Shown here: positions 19,116 through 31,497 of the stretch, piece by piece
Layout: each line of letters opens with the position of its first letter
How positions within the stretch are numbered: position 1 is the stretch's first letter
Source: Neoarius graeffei
Taxonomy: Eukaryota > Chordata > Actinopteri > Siluriformes > Ariidae
DNA length: 64,000 nt
Assembly (NCBI RefSeq): GCF_027579695.1
Contig: NC_083587.1
Location: 42,946,232-43,010,231, forward strand
Reading direction: 5' to 3'
The notes under the pieces: model-generated
The model's database searches: none
The model's input: only the letters and a program-made list of their open reading frames with translations
Told to the model about the DNA's origin: nothing
Program-made: the position numbers and the translations under genes

Positions 19116-20686
19116 CTCTACCTCATTACTCACAAAACCTGTAGTTATACTTGACCTTGTTCTGTTTTTTTTTTTTTTCCTCCCAGCTAGGCAGCACTTA
19201 TTTCCATAAATGAAAACATCTTCCTTTAGAAATATACAAGCTTTCCATTCTTGCCTATTTTTTTACGAGAGCAGTTACTATAACTTTTATTATTAAATGA
19301 AATTTGAATGTATTTGAGTTCAGCTATGTCTCTTTCAATGGATGGAAAAGGTACTTCTGACAACCACTTTTCCAGTAATGGAGATACCTCTTCTTTTTCC
19401 GTAAACTATCTGTTCAACATTGTTATAGTCTGGCATATTGGGCCAGCAGTACAGTTTGTAACTTGTAAGAAACTGTAACTTGGCTCTCAGGGAGAACTTT
19501 TTGTTTTAAATATAATGAGTTGTTCCTTCATTTTGCCTTGTTTCTTACCCTTTTCACCTCTGGTTCCTACTTTATGCTTGAAATGTGTTGACTTCTTGAT
19601 ACTTAAACTCCCTTTGTGTTTTATCAGGTTTCCCTGTGGGAAAACTCAAACTTTAAAACCATCTTCAGTCATCACTGACCTATATTTTCCCCAGTTAATT
19701 ATCACACCCTTTTAGAGATAGTACACCGTGATTAGTACAGGAAAAACACAAGGCTTCTGGGAGTCCTGGAGAATCACTGGTGGTTTTAGGGAGATATCTG
19801 AAATTGTATTTTTTTTGCAGAAGAAGCCTTTGTCTTCATTCCTTTTAAATACTTGATTAGAAAATGTAACCTTTGATCCCAGAATTGGCATCATGATATG
19901 ACACTTGCAAATCAAAATGGTAAAACGTCAATTTTATCACTACTTATAAGTTTAAAAGAGCAGTGCAATTTTGTATATGTATGATTACTCGCTCATACAT
20001 GTTACTGGGTTTCTACTACCGGTACACCTGTTTCTATACCTGTAAGATAAATGAAAGAAAAACGCATCCATCTAGAAAGTGGTACGGTAAATACAGAAGC
20101 AGACCAGTATCTTTCACTACAAAATGATTTTGTACAAAACCATTTTAAAACTTGTACTACAAATGTCATTAAATTTTTTTAAAATCCAAAAACAGAGCTG
20201 TTGCATGTCTCTATAAAATGCTTCAGTGATTTAAATAACTTGGAATGCATCAATACATTTACACACAAAGTGGGCTGCAAAAATAGTCCAGATTTGTCTG
20301 ATATACTCGACAAATAATATGCATATACTTCCTGTCAGTATTTTATTGCAAACTTGTGTTCTCTTACATTTGTATTTTCAAAATGAATAATTGATAGGCA
20401 AATATTTCAAAGTAAATTAAAAAATTCTGGAAGCTCCAGATGAAAAATATTGTCTAAACAATGGCACATTCTACTTATTGACTTTCACCTGTGGAATATT
20501 TTAAATGACTCCCATTTTGTGAACACAAACCACGTCTGTTGGAACTGTCCATTAAAGAGACTTTCTGCCTGAGGTGTAAAATAGACTGTAACATTTATAT
20601 TTTGTGGAAACCAGCCGTTTATGTAAGTGGCATTGATTTAAAGAATATGTAAAATTAAGAAAGTGAGTAAACAAAATGGTTAAATT
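19116..20686 (+). other. TXNDC5 3' UTR and downstream sequence
   Basis: AT-rich sequence after the TAG stop. Candidate polyadenylation hexamers are ATTAAA near 20168 and 20549; neither is decisive. No other exon or repeat was recognised before the SINE at 20687. Confidence 0.5.
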
Positions 20687-21055
20687 CATCTCATCTCATT
20701 ATCTCTAGCCGCTTTATCCTTCTACAGGGTCGCAGGCAAGCTGGAGCCTATCCCAGCTGACTACGGGCGAAAGGCGGGGTACACCCTGGACAAGTCGCCA
20801 GGTCATCACAGGGCTGACACATAGACACAGACAACCATTCACATTCACACCTACGGTCAATTTAGAGTCACCAGTTAACCTAACCTGCATGTCTTTGGAC
20901 TGTGGGGGAAACCGGAGCACCCGGAGGAAACCCACGCGGACACGGGGAGAACATGTAAACTCCACACAGAAAGGCCCTCGCCGGCCACGGGGCTCGACCC
21001 AGGACCTTCTTGCTGTGAGGCGACAGCGCTAACCACTACTACACCGTGCCGCCAC
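20687..21055 (-). mobile_element. SINE family S, minus orientation
   Basis: Full length with target duplication atggttaaatt at 20676-20686 and 21056-21066. The tail catctcatctc is on the left and the head gtgccgcc on the right. Confidence 0.92.
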
Positions 21056-21359
21056 ATGGTTAAATTATGACGAAGAAATGCTTGTGTACAAATGGAGGAC
21101 AGGCTCATCTGTCTCTCATAGCTGTAAGTTTTAAACAAATGCCTCAGCTGGCAAAGTTTCAAGGCATCACATACTGTACATGTCAACACCACAAGGCAGT
21201 ATTGTATACAGTAAAATTATTAGCCTTTTCACTCCTCCATAAAAATAATAAACTAGTAATAATAATTAGAACAAATAAGCATCTCCAAAAAAAAAAAAGA
21301 ATTGAATCTACATTTGGGGTAAGTAGAATAAAGTGAAATGGGTATGATCTGTAAACAAT

Positions 21360-22075
21360 GCTCAATGTCCAATCAGATACCCTAACTAATGATGGACTTG
21401 AGTATCTTGATGGCTTGGGGATAAAAGCTGTCTTTGAGCCTGCTGCTTCTGGATTGAATAGTCTGATACCTCCTGTTGGATGGTACTGTAGTACGGTAAA
21501 CAGTCCATGGCTAGGGTGCTCCAGAGTCCTGATTGTCCTTAGGGCCTTACAGCCCCTCCTCTGAGTGTAGAGGCCCTGTATGGTTGGTGCTCTGCAGCCA
21601 CTGTCTGGATGGCCTTTTGGTCCGGCTCAGAGCAGCTCCTATGCCAGGCCATGATGGCCCCAGCCAGGTTTCTCTCACTGGTGTACTGGTAGAAGTTCAT
21701 CACAGCATCTGTCTGTGGTCCATTTCAGGTCCTCACTGATGGGTACCCAAAGTATTTGAAACTGATGACCCTCTGCACTGCGATACCTTGGATGAAGATG
21801 GTGGTGTGTGTTCTTTGTGTCCTCCTTTTGTCCACCACCTCCTTAGTCTTTCTGACACTCAGTCAGAGGTTGTTATCCTGACACTAGGAAGTCAGGGCTC
21901 TCACGTCCTCTCTGTAGGCCATCTCATCTCTGGCCCTAATTCGTCCAAAGATGACTGACTTATCATTAAAACTGACAATGTTGTTGGAGCTATGAGTGGC
22001 CACACAGTTATACAGGACAGGACTGAGCACACAGCCCTGGAGAACCCAATGCTGAGTGTCAGTTTCAGGAAAATC
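21360..22075 (-). pseudogene. Rex-like LINE reverse transcriptase fragment
   Basis: The minus strand reads, with several stops and shifts: PxGCVLSPVLYNCVATHSSN, then NIVSFNDKSVIFGRI (the region of the lost YADD-like FADDT motif), RARDEMAYREDVRAL, VSFKYFGYPSVRTW, and later a WxxxLAMD segment. This matches the palm and thumb portion of Rex-type fish LINEs, the same group as the C-terminal fragment at 14399. It is heavily decayed. Confidence 0.55.
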
Positions 22076-22079
22076 AAGG

Positions 22080-22579
22080 TCTCACTTATAACGGAAAGAA
22101 TGTTGAAAGACCAGCATAATTATTTTTAAAAAATTTTTGAAAGGAAGGTGATAAAGCATTTACCACTTTATAATGGTGCCATTCCTCACAGCATTTAAAA
22201 TATATTTAGGGACAGAAGATACCAACTGATGAAGCATTACAGGTGTTATTTTTCCCCCATACTTCCTGCAAACAGGTCTTAAGGTGTGCAACAGTCTGGG
22301 GTCGTCATATTTTTCGTTTCAAAATTCATTACATGTTCTCTCTTGGGGACAGAGGGGGCAGGCACCCTCTCCTTCTACAGCCATGCCTTTGTAATGTGTG
22401 CAGATTTTTTATTATTATTGTTTTGTTGAAATATCTCTGGAAAAGATATCTTGGAGGCAGAATACGTTGCTCCAAAATCTGTGTACTTTCCTGCATTAAT
22501 GCTGCTATCACAGAAGTGCAAGTTATCTTTGCCAAGGGCACTGAGATAACCCTCAGACAGACCCTGTCTTTTTGACTTA
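22080..22579. other. Intergenic sequence between TXNDC5 and the crotonase gene, no feature
   Basis: No exon, SINE or inverted termini were recognised. It may be the far side of an older Tc1-like element interrupted by copy 2, but the left terminus of such an element was not found. Confidence 0.3.
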
Positions 22580-24181
22580 CAACCCCGATTCCAAAAAAGT
22601 TGGGACAAAGTACAAATTGTAAATAAAAACGGAATGCAATGATGTGGAAGTTTCAAAATTCCATATTTTATTCAGAATAGAACATAGATGACATATCAAA
22701 TGTTTAAACTGAGAAAATGTATCATTTAAAGAGAAAAATTAGATGATTTTAAATTTCATGACAACACATTTCAAAAAAGTTGGGACAAGGCCATGTTTAC
22801 CACTGTGAGACATCCCCTTTTCTCTTTACAACAGTCTGTAAACGTCTGGGGACTGAGGAGACAAGTTGCTCAAGTTTAGGGATAGGAATGTTAACCCATT
22901 CTTGTCTAATGTAGGATTCTAGTTGCTCAACTATCTTAGGTCTTTTTTGTCGTAATTTCCATTTTATGATGCACCAAATGTTTTCTATGGGTGAAAGATC
23001 TGGACTGCAGGCTGGCCAGTTCAGTACCCAGACCCTTCTTCTACGCAGCCATGATGCTGTAATTGATGCAGTATGTGGTTTGGCATTGTCATGTTGGAAA
23101 ATGCAAGGTCTTCCCTGAAAGAGACGTCGTCTGGATGGGAGCATATGTTGCTCTAGAACCTGGATATACCTTTCAGCATTGATGGTGTCTTTCCAGATGT
23201 GTAAGCTGCCCATGCCACATGCACTAATGCAACCCCATACCATCAGAGATGCAGGCTTCTGAACTGAGCGCTGATAACAACTTCGGTCGTCCTTCTCCTC
23301 TTTAGTCCGAATGACACGGCGTCCCTGATTTCCATAAAGAACTTCAAATTTTGATTTGTCTGACCACAGAACAGTTTTCCACTTTGCCACAAACCATTTT
23401 AAATGAGCCTTGGCCCAGAGAAGACGTCTGCACTTCTGGATCATGTTTAGATACGGCTTCTTCTTTGATCTATAGAGTTTTAGCTGGCAACGGCGGATGT
23501 CACGGTGAATTGTGTTCACAGATAATGTTCTCTGGAAATATTCCTGAGCCCATTTTGTGATTTCCAATACAGAAGCATGCCTGTATGTGATGCAGTGCTG
23601 TCTAAGGGCCCGAAGATCACGGGCACCCAGTATGGTTTTCCGGCCTTGACCCTTACGCACAGAGATTCTTCCAGATTCTCTGAATCTTTTGATGATGATA
23701 TGCACTGTAGATGATGATATGTTCAAACTCTTTGCAATTTTACACTGTCAAACTCCTTTCTGATATTGCTCCACTACTTGTCGGCGCAGAATTAGGGGGA
23801 TTGGTGATCCTCTTCCCATCTTTACTTCTGAGAGCTGCTGCCACTCCAAGATGCTCTTTTTATACCCAGTCATGTTAATGACCTATTGCCAATTGACCTA
23901 ATGAGTTGCAATTTCGTCCTCCAGCTGTTCCTTTTTTGTACCTTTAACTTTTCCAGCCTCTTATTGCCCCTGTCCCAACTTTTTTGAGATGTGTTGCTGT
24001 CATGAAATTTCAAATGAGCCAATATTTGGCATGAAATTTCAAAATGTCTCACTTTCAACATTTGATATGTTGTCTATGTTCTATTGTGAATACAATATCA
24101 GTTTTTGAGATTTGTAAATTATTGCATTCTGTTTTTATTTACAATTTGTACTTTGTCCCAACTTTTTTGGAATCGGGGTTG
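22580..24181 (-). mobile_element. Tc1-like transposon, family 1, copy 2
   Basis: A 1602-bp element flanked by TA (22578-22579 and 24182-24183), with inverted termini caaccccgattccaaaaaag / cttttttggaatcggggttg. It is the best preserved of the three copies. It directly abuts an older Tc1-like remnant at 24184. Confidence 0.93.
22797..23819 (-). pseudogene. Tc1-like transposase, one in-frame stop from intact
   Basis: From ATG at 23819 (MGRGSPIPLILRRQ) to the stop at 22797 the frame holds 341 codons, the normal Tc1 size. It is broken only by TGA at 23748-23750 (codon 24), which is CGA in copy 1. Visible features are an N-terminal helix-turn-helix ([17 protein letters not shown]), a GRKT linker, and the DDE/D-type triad: Asp in [10 protein letters not shown], Asp in [11 protein letters not shown], Glu in [14 protein letters not shown] cut-and-paste transposition at TA is the expected activity of the family. 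The first catalytic motif has Lys after Asp (SDK) where copy 1 has SDE. Confidence 0.9.
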
Positions 24182-24183
24182 TA

Positions 24184-25062
24184 TAACCGGTATCGGTCTG
24201 GGTGGTCCTTTTCATCTTTGGTCCAGAGAACACGGTGTCCATTTCTTCAAAAAAAAAGACCTAGAATAGTGCTTTGTCTGACCACAGTAGACATTTCCAC
24301 TGTGTGATGGTTCATCCCAGATGCCTCAGAGCCCAGAGAAGTTGATGGCGCTTTTGGACACGGTTAGCATAAGGCTTCCTTTTCGCCCAGTAAAGTTTTA
24401 ACTAGTATTTGCAGATGTAACTCTGTATTGTACTTCTTGACAAAGGTTTGCCAAAGGTATACTGAACCTATGTGGTTACATCAGCTATAGATGAATGATG
24501 GTTTTTGATGCAGTGAGGGATCGGAGATCATGCATGTTCAGTTTAAGTTTGTGCTTTTGCCCTTTTATGCACTGAAATTCCTTCAGATTCCATGAATCAT
24601 TTTATGATGTGCACTATTTAGGGTGACGCATCCAAATCCCTTTGTATCCTTCTTTGTAGAACATTGTTTTTAAGCATTTCCATAATTTTCTCACGCGTGT
24701 TGACAAACTGGAGTTCCATGGCCCGTATTTGCTCCTCAAAGACTAGGCCTTTCCTGGATATTAATTTTGTACCAAATCATGGTTACAATCATCTATTGAC
24801 ATCACCGATTTCATATCACGTCATTTATTTAATTTGTTTTACATTATTAGCCATAAATTGCCCGTCCCAACTTTTTTGGACTGTGTTGCAGACTTGAAAT
24901 GCAGGAATGAATGTATGTTAAATGAAATGAGGTTGACCAGACAAAACAAAATATTGGGTTCATACTGTCTGCAGTAAAATGCAAGTTAAAGTAAATGTAG
25001 AAATCATTGTGTTTTTTTTGCATTTTCCATATCGTTCCAACTTTTTCTGAGTTGGGGTTGGA
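24184..25062 (-). mobile_element. Tc1-like transposon, family 2, truncated
   Basis: The right terminus reads cgttccaactttttctgagt then tggggttg, preceded by a gtcccaacttttttggactg block. The minus strand retains transposase scraps (KRKPYANRVQKR, WALRHL, LLWSDKALF) with stops and shifts. A related copy in the other orientation is at 29474-30145. The left end is cut where family 1 copy 2 begins. Confidence 0.65.
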
Positions 25063-25131
25063 TTTCAGTTTAGTTAGTTTTGCAAGTGCATAAGGGTGTG
25101 GGGTGTGGTGGTTGTAGTTGCTGTTGTTTTT

Positions 25132-25501
25132 CTCATCTCATCTCATTATCTCTAGCCGCTTTATCCTGTTCTACAGGGTCGCAGGCAAGCTGGAGCCTAT
25201 CCCAGCTGACTACGGGCGAAAGGCGGGGTACACCCTGGACAAGTCACCAGGTCATCACAGGGCTGACACAGACAACCATTCACACTCTCATTCACACCTA
25301 CGGTCAATTTAGAGTCACCAGTTAACCTAACCTGCATGTCTTTGGACTGTGGGGGAAACCAGAGCACCTGGAGGAAACCCACGCGGACACGGGGAGAACA
25401 TGCGAACTCCGCACAGAAAGGCCCTCGCCGGCCACAGGGCTCGAACCCGGACCTTCTTGCTGTGAGGCGACAGCGCTAATCACTACACCACCGTGCCGCC
25501 T
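25132..25501 (-). mobile_element. SINE family S, minus orientation
   Basis: Full length, from the ctcatctcatctc tail to the accgtgccgcc head. No clear target duplication was read. Confidence 0.88.
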
Positions 25502-27004
25502 AATTTAGTTTGTGTTAGTTTTATTTTTTTAGTGTTCTTGCACAGCCAGAGATATCCTGTAATAACGAGATAGGACACAAACACTTTACTTCTGGTAAAA
25601 TTCGACACCATATTGGTTTGATTCTTGTCATGGCTATCCCATTTTGTGTATTGCATTGTGGACTATATCAATGAAAATACAGTAGGTGTCTTAACAGCAA
25701 AATAATTCTTAGCAATAATGAAAATATAAGGCAAATGGTTTATTATCACTCTGACCATGTCAGATGGTCATAAACCATTTGCCACATGGTGTGCGGTGAG
25801 CTTTTTTTTTTTTCCCATTTGTTTATAGCCAACATGAAAGAATCCATGTTTACTCAACTAAATAAAACTGGATATTATGACATATCAGACTATCGTGTTT
25901 TATTGCACGGCTTTCTGATACAGAAGTCTCCTTTGTTCCTTATAAACATAAGCTTTATTTATCTTTTTATGTTAAAGTATACTTAATTTAAAATTATTGT
26001 AAATAAATGGCATTTGTTTGTAATCTTGGCTATTTGTCACATCTGTTGTGACGTTGAATCACCTTTGATCACACATTTCTGTAAACCTACTGTGGTGAAG
26101 TCATAAGTCCTTCCTGCGCCAGAACCTGGTCTTCCCAGGCAGTCTCCCGTCTTGGTACTGGCCAGGCCCTTGAGGTGCATAGGGGTGTGCTGATCTCCAT
26201 TTCCATAGCCCTTGGCCTCTCGCCTATACAGCTAGGGTTACAGTGGGGGGCTAGTCCTCTGGTAACCGTGAGAGTTTGACTCTCCACTCACATCTGTATT
26301 GCAGCGTGCCTTGCCAGACGGCAGTAGGTACCATTTTTATGATGGTCTTTGGTATGACCTGACCGTGAGTAGAACTCGTGATCTCCCGATTGAGAGGCGG
26401 ACATGGCCCGCTAAACTGATGCTTGAATGCCATTCCCTTGATGGAAACATCTGACTTCAATTACAGCTTTAAATTAACACGAACTCCTAGAGGTTCACTT
26501 TACTTTTTTTTTGACAAACATTTAATGTTGGATCATTTTGCTTAATAAATAACTCTGAAAAGTATAATGATTGGTCAAATTTATACAGAAAAATTTAAAG
26601 GGATTACAAACTTTCAAATGGCAGTGTATTTCTTTGATTTCCAATCTGGCCTTTCAATTCTTACTGCTGATGAGGGTTTTTTTGTTTTTCTTTGTTTTTT
26701 GTGGTATGGCCTCTATTTTTCTGCTCTCTAAGCTTTCCAAGTAACCAAAGCGGTCATCAGTTTTTGTGTCCCTTGTGATCGAACGATAGCCAAGTGCTAA
26801 ACATCATACCTGGGGGTTATGCAACTGTGGTTCTAGTTCACCCCTTCTAATGGTCAGGGGTGGTGTTTCAACACCTGGATACCACCTTCTTTGCATGTGC
26901 ACACATTGAATTTTGACACAAAATCAAATGGTGACTGTATGACACACTAACACACTATTTGTAATGGCTGACATTCTCTTCTTTTCAACTTGTACATCTC
27001 AGGC
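25502..27004. other. Intergenic sequence with unclassified repeat debris
   Basis: No gene was recognised. Positions 26097-26440 look repeat-derived (gaactcgtgatctcccgatt followed by gagaggcgg resembles a retro-repeat flank) but are unclassified. Positions 26593-26635 (attacaaactttcaaatggcagtgta) resemble a decayed Tc1-type terminus. Confidence 0.3.
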
Positions 27005-27373
27005 ATCTCATCTCATTATCTCTAGCCGCTTTATCCTGTTCTACAGGGTCGCAGGCAAGCTGGAGCCTATCCCAGCTGACTACGGGCGAGAGGCGGGGTA
27101 CACCCTGGACAAGTCGCCAGGTCATCACAGGGCTGACACATAGACACAGACAACCATTCACACTCACATCTACGGTCAATTTAGAGTCACCAGTTAACCT
27201 AACCTGCATGTCTTTGGACTGTGGGGGAAACCGGAGCACCCGGAGGAAACCCACGCAGACACGGGGAGAACATGCAAACTCCGCACAGAAAGGCCCTCGC
27301 CGGCCACGGGGCTCGAACCCGGACCTTCTTGCTGTGAGGTGACAGCGCTAACCACTACGCCACTGTGTCGCCC
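27005..27373 (-). mobile_element. SINE family S, minus orientation
   Basis: Full length, tail at the left (catctcatctc), head at the right (actgtgtcgccc, diverged). It sits just downstream of the probable poly(A) site of the crotonase gene. Confidence 0.88.
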
Positions 27374-27411
27374 TCCTGCAGCTAATAACTTTAACAATTT
27401 CAGCATGGTGG

Positions 27412-27417
27412 TTTATT
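27412..27417 (-). promoter_or_regulatory. Candidate polyadenylation signal of the crotonase gene
   Basis: TTTATT on the plus strand gives AATAAA on the minus strand, about 285 bases after the stop codon at 27700. Placement is plausible for the 3' end; there is no transcript evidence. Confidence 0.35.
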
Positions 27418-27699
27418 AATACAGAAATGACAGCAATCATGATTCTGGACTATTCAAACTGCACTTTCAAATTTGTTAAGAATTTTTGCAACAAAGAGGG
27501 ACTTCTATTCATTTTATCGTGACCATAAATGGTGGCTGTTCAAAGGAAGATGATCACAATGAAAACTGTGTGCTGTTCAACTGGAACCATTGTTAAAATC
27601 ATACTGATGTATTTTCTCACAAGTAAAATACTACAAACATGAGTAATTACAAGTTAATTGTTATTGGAGGGCAAAAAACCAAAAACACACTTCGGTCCT

Positions 27700-27923
27700 T
27701 TAAGTGAACTTTCCACCTCTTCCAGTGCCAGAGCTGAACCTAGTTGCCCCAGAGATAGCTTCAGCTGTGATTACTGGCAGGCCATAGTCGGTCTCGTACT
27801 GCATGGCCTGGGTGAACGAAGTGGAGTCAAAAGCTGCATGATATGCAGAATTACGGTCAGCACGGAGACAGAGCTGAGGAAAGGAGCTTATCTGCTCAGC
27901 AAGCTCAACAGCTACCTGTAAGG
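27700..27923 (-). CDS. Crotonase-superfamily gene, last exon (exon 5)
   Basis: The acceptor GTGTCAG is followed by CCTTACAG, giving ALQVAVELAEQISSFPQLCL, then RADRNSAYHAAFDSTSFTQA, then MQYETDYGLPVITAEAISGA and a C-terminal TRFSSGTGRGGKFT. This is the C-terminal helical part that in crotonases packs on the trimer interface. The first two bases complete an Ala codon with the last base of exon 4 (28848), keeping the frame. It ends with TAA at 27700-27702. Confidence 0.85.
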
Positions 27924-27937
27924 CTGACACATACAGA

Positions 27938-27962
27938 GAGAGAGAGAGAGAGAGAGAGCGCG
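27938..27962. repeat. (AG)n microsatellite
   Basis: A gagagagagagaga run just inside intron 4 of the crotonase gene. Confidence 0.85.
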
Positions 27963-28364
27963 ACAGAAAAAAAAGATTTGAGCATCATTAATTAAACAAT
28001 TCAGTTCAATTCATGATGAACTGAACATTATGTCCAAATGTCTGACTGGTGCTGTACACACAACTGTGCAAAAGTACATAAAAAAAAAGGCTAGAGGAAT
28101 AAACAGTAATAAATGAAGTCAATATTTGCTATGACTACTCTTTGCTTTTAAAAAAAATAGTTTCGGGTACAATTTGTGCAGTTTTATAAGGAAATTAGCT
28201 GGCAAATTTTACAGAACTAGCCACAGCTGATCTGTCGCACTTGCATGCAAATCTCAGCAGTCTTCATCACGTTTTTGTCCAAGTGGTATCTGACATAATA
28301 TGCTACTTTCTTTACTGACATGCAAACATTTTTCTGTAAATTTTTTGGCTGGAAAAATAAACAT

Positions 28365-28736
28365 CTCATCTCATCTCATTATCTCTAGCCGCTTTATCCT
28401 TCTACAGGGTCGCAGGCAAGCTGGAGCCTATCCCAGCTGACTACGGGCGAAAGGCGGGGTACACCCTGGACAAGTCGCCAGGTCATCACAGGGCTGACAC
28501 ATAGACACAGACAACCATTCACATTCACACCTACGGTCAATTTAGAGTCACCAGTTAACCTAACCTGCATGTCTTTGGACTGTGGGGGAAACCGGAGCAC
28601 CCGGAGGAAACCCACGCGGACACGGGGAGAACATGCAAACTCCACACAGAAAGGCCCTCGCCGGCCACGGGGCTTGAACCCAGGACCTTCTTGCTGTGAG
28701 GCGACAGCGCTAACCACTACACCACCGTGCCGCCCT
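28365..28736 (-). mobile_element. SINE family S, minus orientation
   Basis: Full length with 12-bp target duplication aaaaataaacat at 28353-28364 and 28737-28748. It lies in intron 4 of the crotonase gene. Confidence 0.92.
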
Positions 28737-28847
28737 AAAAATAAACATTTGTAAATTTAAAATATTTTTGTATGGACTCAAAATGGGGCTTTTCAGCAGA
28801 CAGTGAACACCAATGCCAGCTTAAAAACTAACTGCATCTCTCTGTAC

Positions 28848-28997
28848 CTTGTCCATCTGGCACCACTCTGTTTGCTAGTCCAAATGCCAGTGCCTCCTGA
28901 GATCCTACAGGCCTTCCAGTCAAAATGAGGTCTAGAGCTCGAGACAAACCAATTAGCTGCGGGAGCCGCACCGTCCCACCATCAATCAGCGGCACAC
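28848..28997 (-). CDS. Crotonase-superfamily gene, exon 4
   Basis: A 150-bp exon with acceptor CCTTCTAG and donor CAAG|GTACAG. It encodes [40 protein letters not shown] and ANRVVPDGQ. The region corresponds to the segment of enoyl-CoA hydratases that normally reads GQPEI..GTIPGAGGTQRLPR...LTG..I.A.EA...GLVN.VVP. Here the position of the second catalytic Glu (PEI) is occupied by Leu (VPLI). GG-T-RLP, LTGRP and GLANRVVP are well conserved. Confidence 0.88.
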
Positions 28998-29473
28998 CTA
29001 GAAGGTTGGGAAGACGGTAGAAGAGCTCAGAGTTTGACGCAGTGTTTTTGTGCTGGCTTAAATCATTTTTAGAAAAAAAATGAATGTAAAACACATACAC
29101 AAATTACACCTACTCTAAAACACCATGTAGATTATTGCAGAGCTTCAACACATTAAACATAAGACGTGTTAAATAAGTGATAAATAAGAATCCCTAAAAT
29201 CTGTAATGATTTATTTCATTAAAATATGCATCGCTTGATTTGAAAATAAGCCACTGATAGATGGTCATAATTTGGTGGCCCATGGTTCGGGACAGACTCC
29301 GTAAAGTATTTCAGTGGACTGAACCAAGTGTTGAAAAAATACGGAATAAACATTAAAAAAAAAAAATCCTGGTTGTAATCCAACGACCTCAATTTTTCAA
29401 ACATGAACCATCATGGCTTCTATACAAGAACCTCTTTTGTGATTTATCCAATCATGTACTTATGCAAGTTACA

Positions 29474-30145
29474 ACCCCAAATAAGTAAAAGTTGGGACGG
29501 TATGGAAAATGCAAAAAGAGCGTTGATTTTTAAATATACTTTGACTTGCATTTCATTGCACAGTATGAACCCAAGCTATTTCGTGTTTTGTCTGGTCAAC
29601 TTGATTTCATTTGTTGAATACATCTATTCCTGCATCTCAGGGCCCCAAAAAGTTGGAACGGTTGGAATCGCCCAATTTAGGGCTATTAATGAGGTAACAC
29701 AATTAAACAATGTGATTTGAAACCGGTAATGTCAACAGGTGACTATAATCATGATTTGTTGCAAAAGCAGTATCCAGGAAAGGCCTAGTCTTTGATGAGC
29801 AAAGACGGGCCGAGGATCTCCAGGTTGTCAACAAATGCATGAGAAAATTATTGAAATGTTTAAAAACAATGTTCCACAATGAAAGATAGAAGGGATTTGG
29901 ATATTTCACCTTCTACTATGCAAAATGGTTCAAGGAATCTGGAATTTCAGTGTATAAAGGGCAAGGGTGCAAGCCTGAGGTGACCACGGCACTGCATCAA
30001 GAACACTGCATATCTCTACGGTATAGCTGATGTAACCACATAGGCTCGGGATTACTATGGCAAACCTTTGTCAAGCACTACAATATGACATTACATCCAC
30101 AAATGCCAGTTAAAACTTTACTGTGCAAAAAGAAAGCCATATGTT
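29474..30145 (+). mobile_element. Tc1-like transposon, family 2, truncated, plus orientation
   Basis: The left terminus is caaccccaaataagtaaaag followed by ttgggacggtatgg. The body parallels the element at 24184-25062 in reverse orientation (tttgtctggtcaacttgatt versus its counterpart). The coding part is decayed; CQLKLYCAKRKPYV is readable near 30100. It is cut at the right by another dispersed repeat. Confidence 0.65.
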
Positions 30146-30151
30146 AAGTCG

Positions 30152-30375
30152 TCTGTTTATTTGTATAGCGCTTTTAACAACTGACATTACTGTAAAGCAG
30201 CTTTAAAGAAAAATAAAGACTTGAAACATATGCACTAAATTTATCCCTAATGAGCCAGCCTGAGGTGATGGTGGCAAGGAAAAACTCCAGATGACATGAG
30301 GAAGAAAGCTTAGAGGAACCAGACTCAAAAGGGAATCCATCCTCATTTGGGCGATAACAGATAGCATGATGATAA
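30152..30375 (-). repeat. Dispersed teleost repeat (AGCGCTTTTAACAA type), copy 1
   Basis: Contains tttgtatagcgcttttaaca, taaagcagctttaaagaaaa, ccctaatgagccagcctgag and cctcatttgggcgataacag. The same words occur inverted at 60318-60525, so it is a dispersed element, probably a LINE 3' end or SINE body. Confidence 0.5.
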
Positions 30376-30554
30376 CTTGATGATTATAATTTAATTATGA
30401 TTATAATTTATAATATTATACTTATGATTAAAACTTCATGATAACTTGCTTCTATACTGCGTTAGCAGAAATAAGAATGTGGCTAATGTATTTACAAATC
30501 ATATACGTTTTATTAGGTAGCTAACATGACCCAGTCGGCCACCATTTTATATTC

Positions 30555-31200
30555 CACTGGTGCATCTCAAAAACTGGAATATAGTGAAAAAGTTCAATAT
30601 TTTCCATCAGTTATTTAAGAAAGTGAAAATGTAATATAGTCTAGACTCATTACACATAAACGAAAGTGTCTTGAGCATTTTTCTGTTTTAATTTGGATAA
30701 TTATGGCTGTGTTACACTGGCCTACAGTTGTTACACTGGCTTACAGTGCAAAAAAATAACCATCTCAAAATATTACAATATTTAATTTCGAGTTCGAGGA
30801 AAACAATATAAATACAGTGTCTCTCTTGGTCTAGTTCACTACACGCAACCACAATCATGGGGAAAACTGTTGGTGTCATAGTTGGGGGGGGGGGGGGGGG
30901 GGGGAAGCCACAAAAGGTTGTTGCTGAAAAGGCTGGCTGGAAAAGGTGCACAAGCAGCAGGGGTGACTGCAGCCTTGAGAGGATCATCAAGAAAAGCCAA
31001 TTCAAGAACTGGGGAGAGCTTCACAAAGAGTGGACTGAGGCTGGTGATAGTGCACCAACAGCCACCACACACAGATCTCTTCAGGAAAGGGGCTATAACT
31101 GTCATATTTCTAATATCAAGCCACTCCTGAACCCGAGACAATGTCAGAAGCGTCTTACCTGGGCTAAGGAGATTGTAAATTGTGTGACGCGCAACTTGCA
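30555..31200 (+). pseudogene. Tc1-like element 5' part with broken transposase
   Basis: The left part reads actggtgcatctcaaaaact, the start of a known fish Tc1-like element. The ORF from 30857 begins MGKTVGVIV, is interrupted by an 18-nt G-run at 30886-30904 that has probably replaced coding sequence, and then carries CSLERIIKKSQFKNWGELHK, EWTEAGDSAPTATTHRSLQE and LLNPRQCQKRLTWAKE. These are the DNA-binding domain and start of the catalytic domain of a Tc1 transposase. No catalytic Asp follows; the element ends where the LINE 5' region begins. Confidence 0.7.
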
Positions 31201-31497
31201 GTTTACTGATAGGCTTACAGGGCATTTATAAGTCCCGGTAAGTCTAATTCACCTCTCGCACTCAAGCCAGCTCCACCTCCGTCATTAGGACAGGTACACC
31301 CCGGGGATCCCAGTTTTGCGACTGGGTGAGCAAACGGAGCACTGGCACCAGTTTGTGAAGTAGCCTCTTTCATTCTGGAAAGCGACCTTACAAAAGGCAA
31401 GAGAACGTTCTCTCTCTTATTATTGTTTTTCGATAATATCGATTAGATTGAAGTAATTAATAGTAGATTGAATCACGTTAATATCACTATTAGCAAA

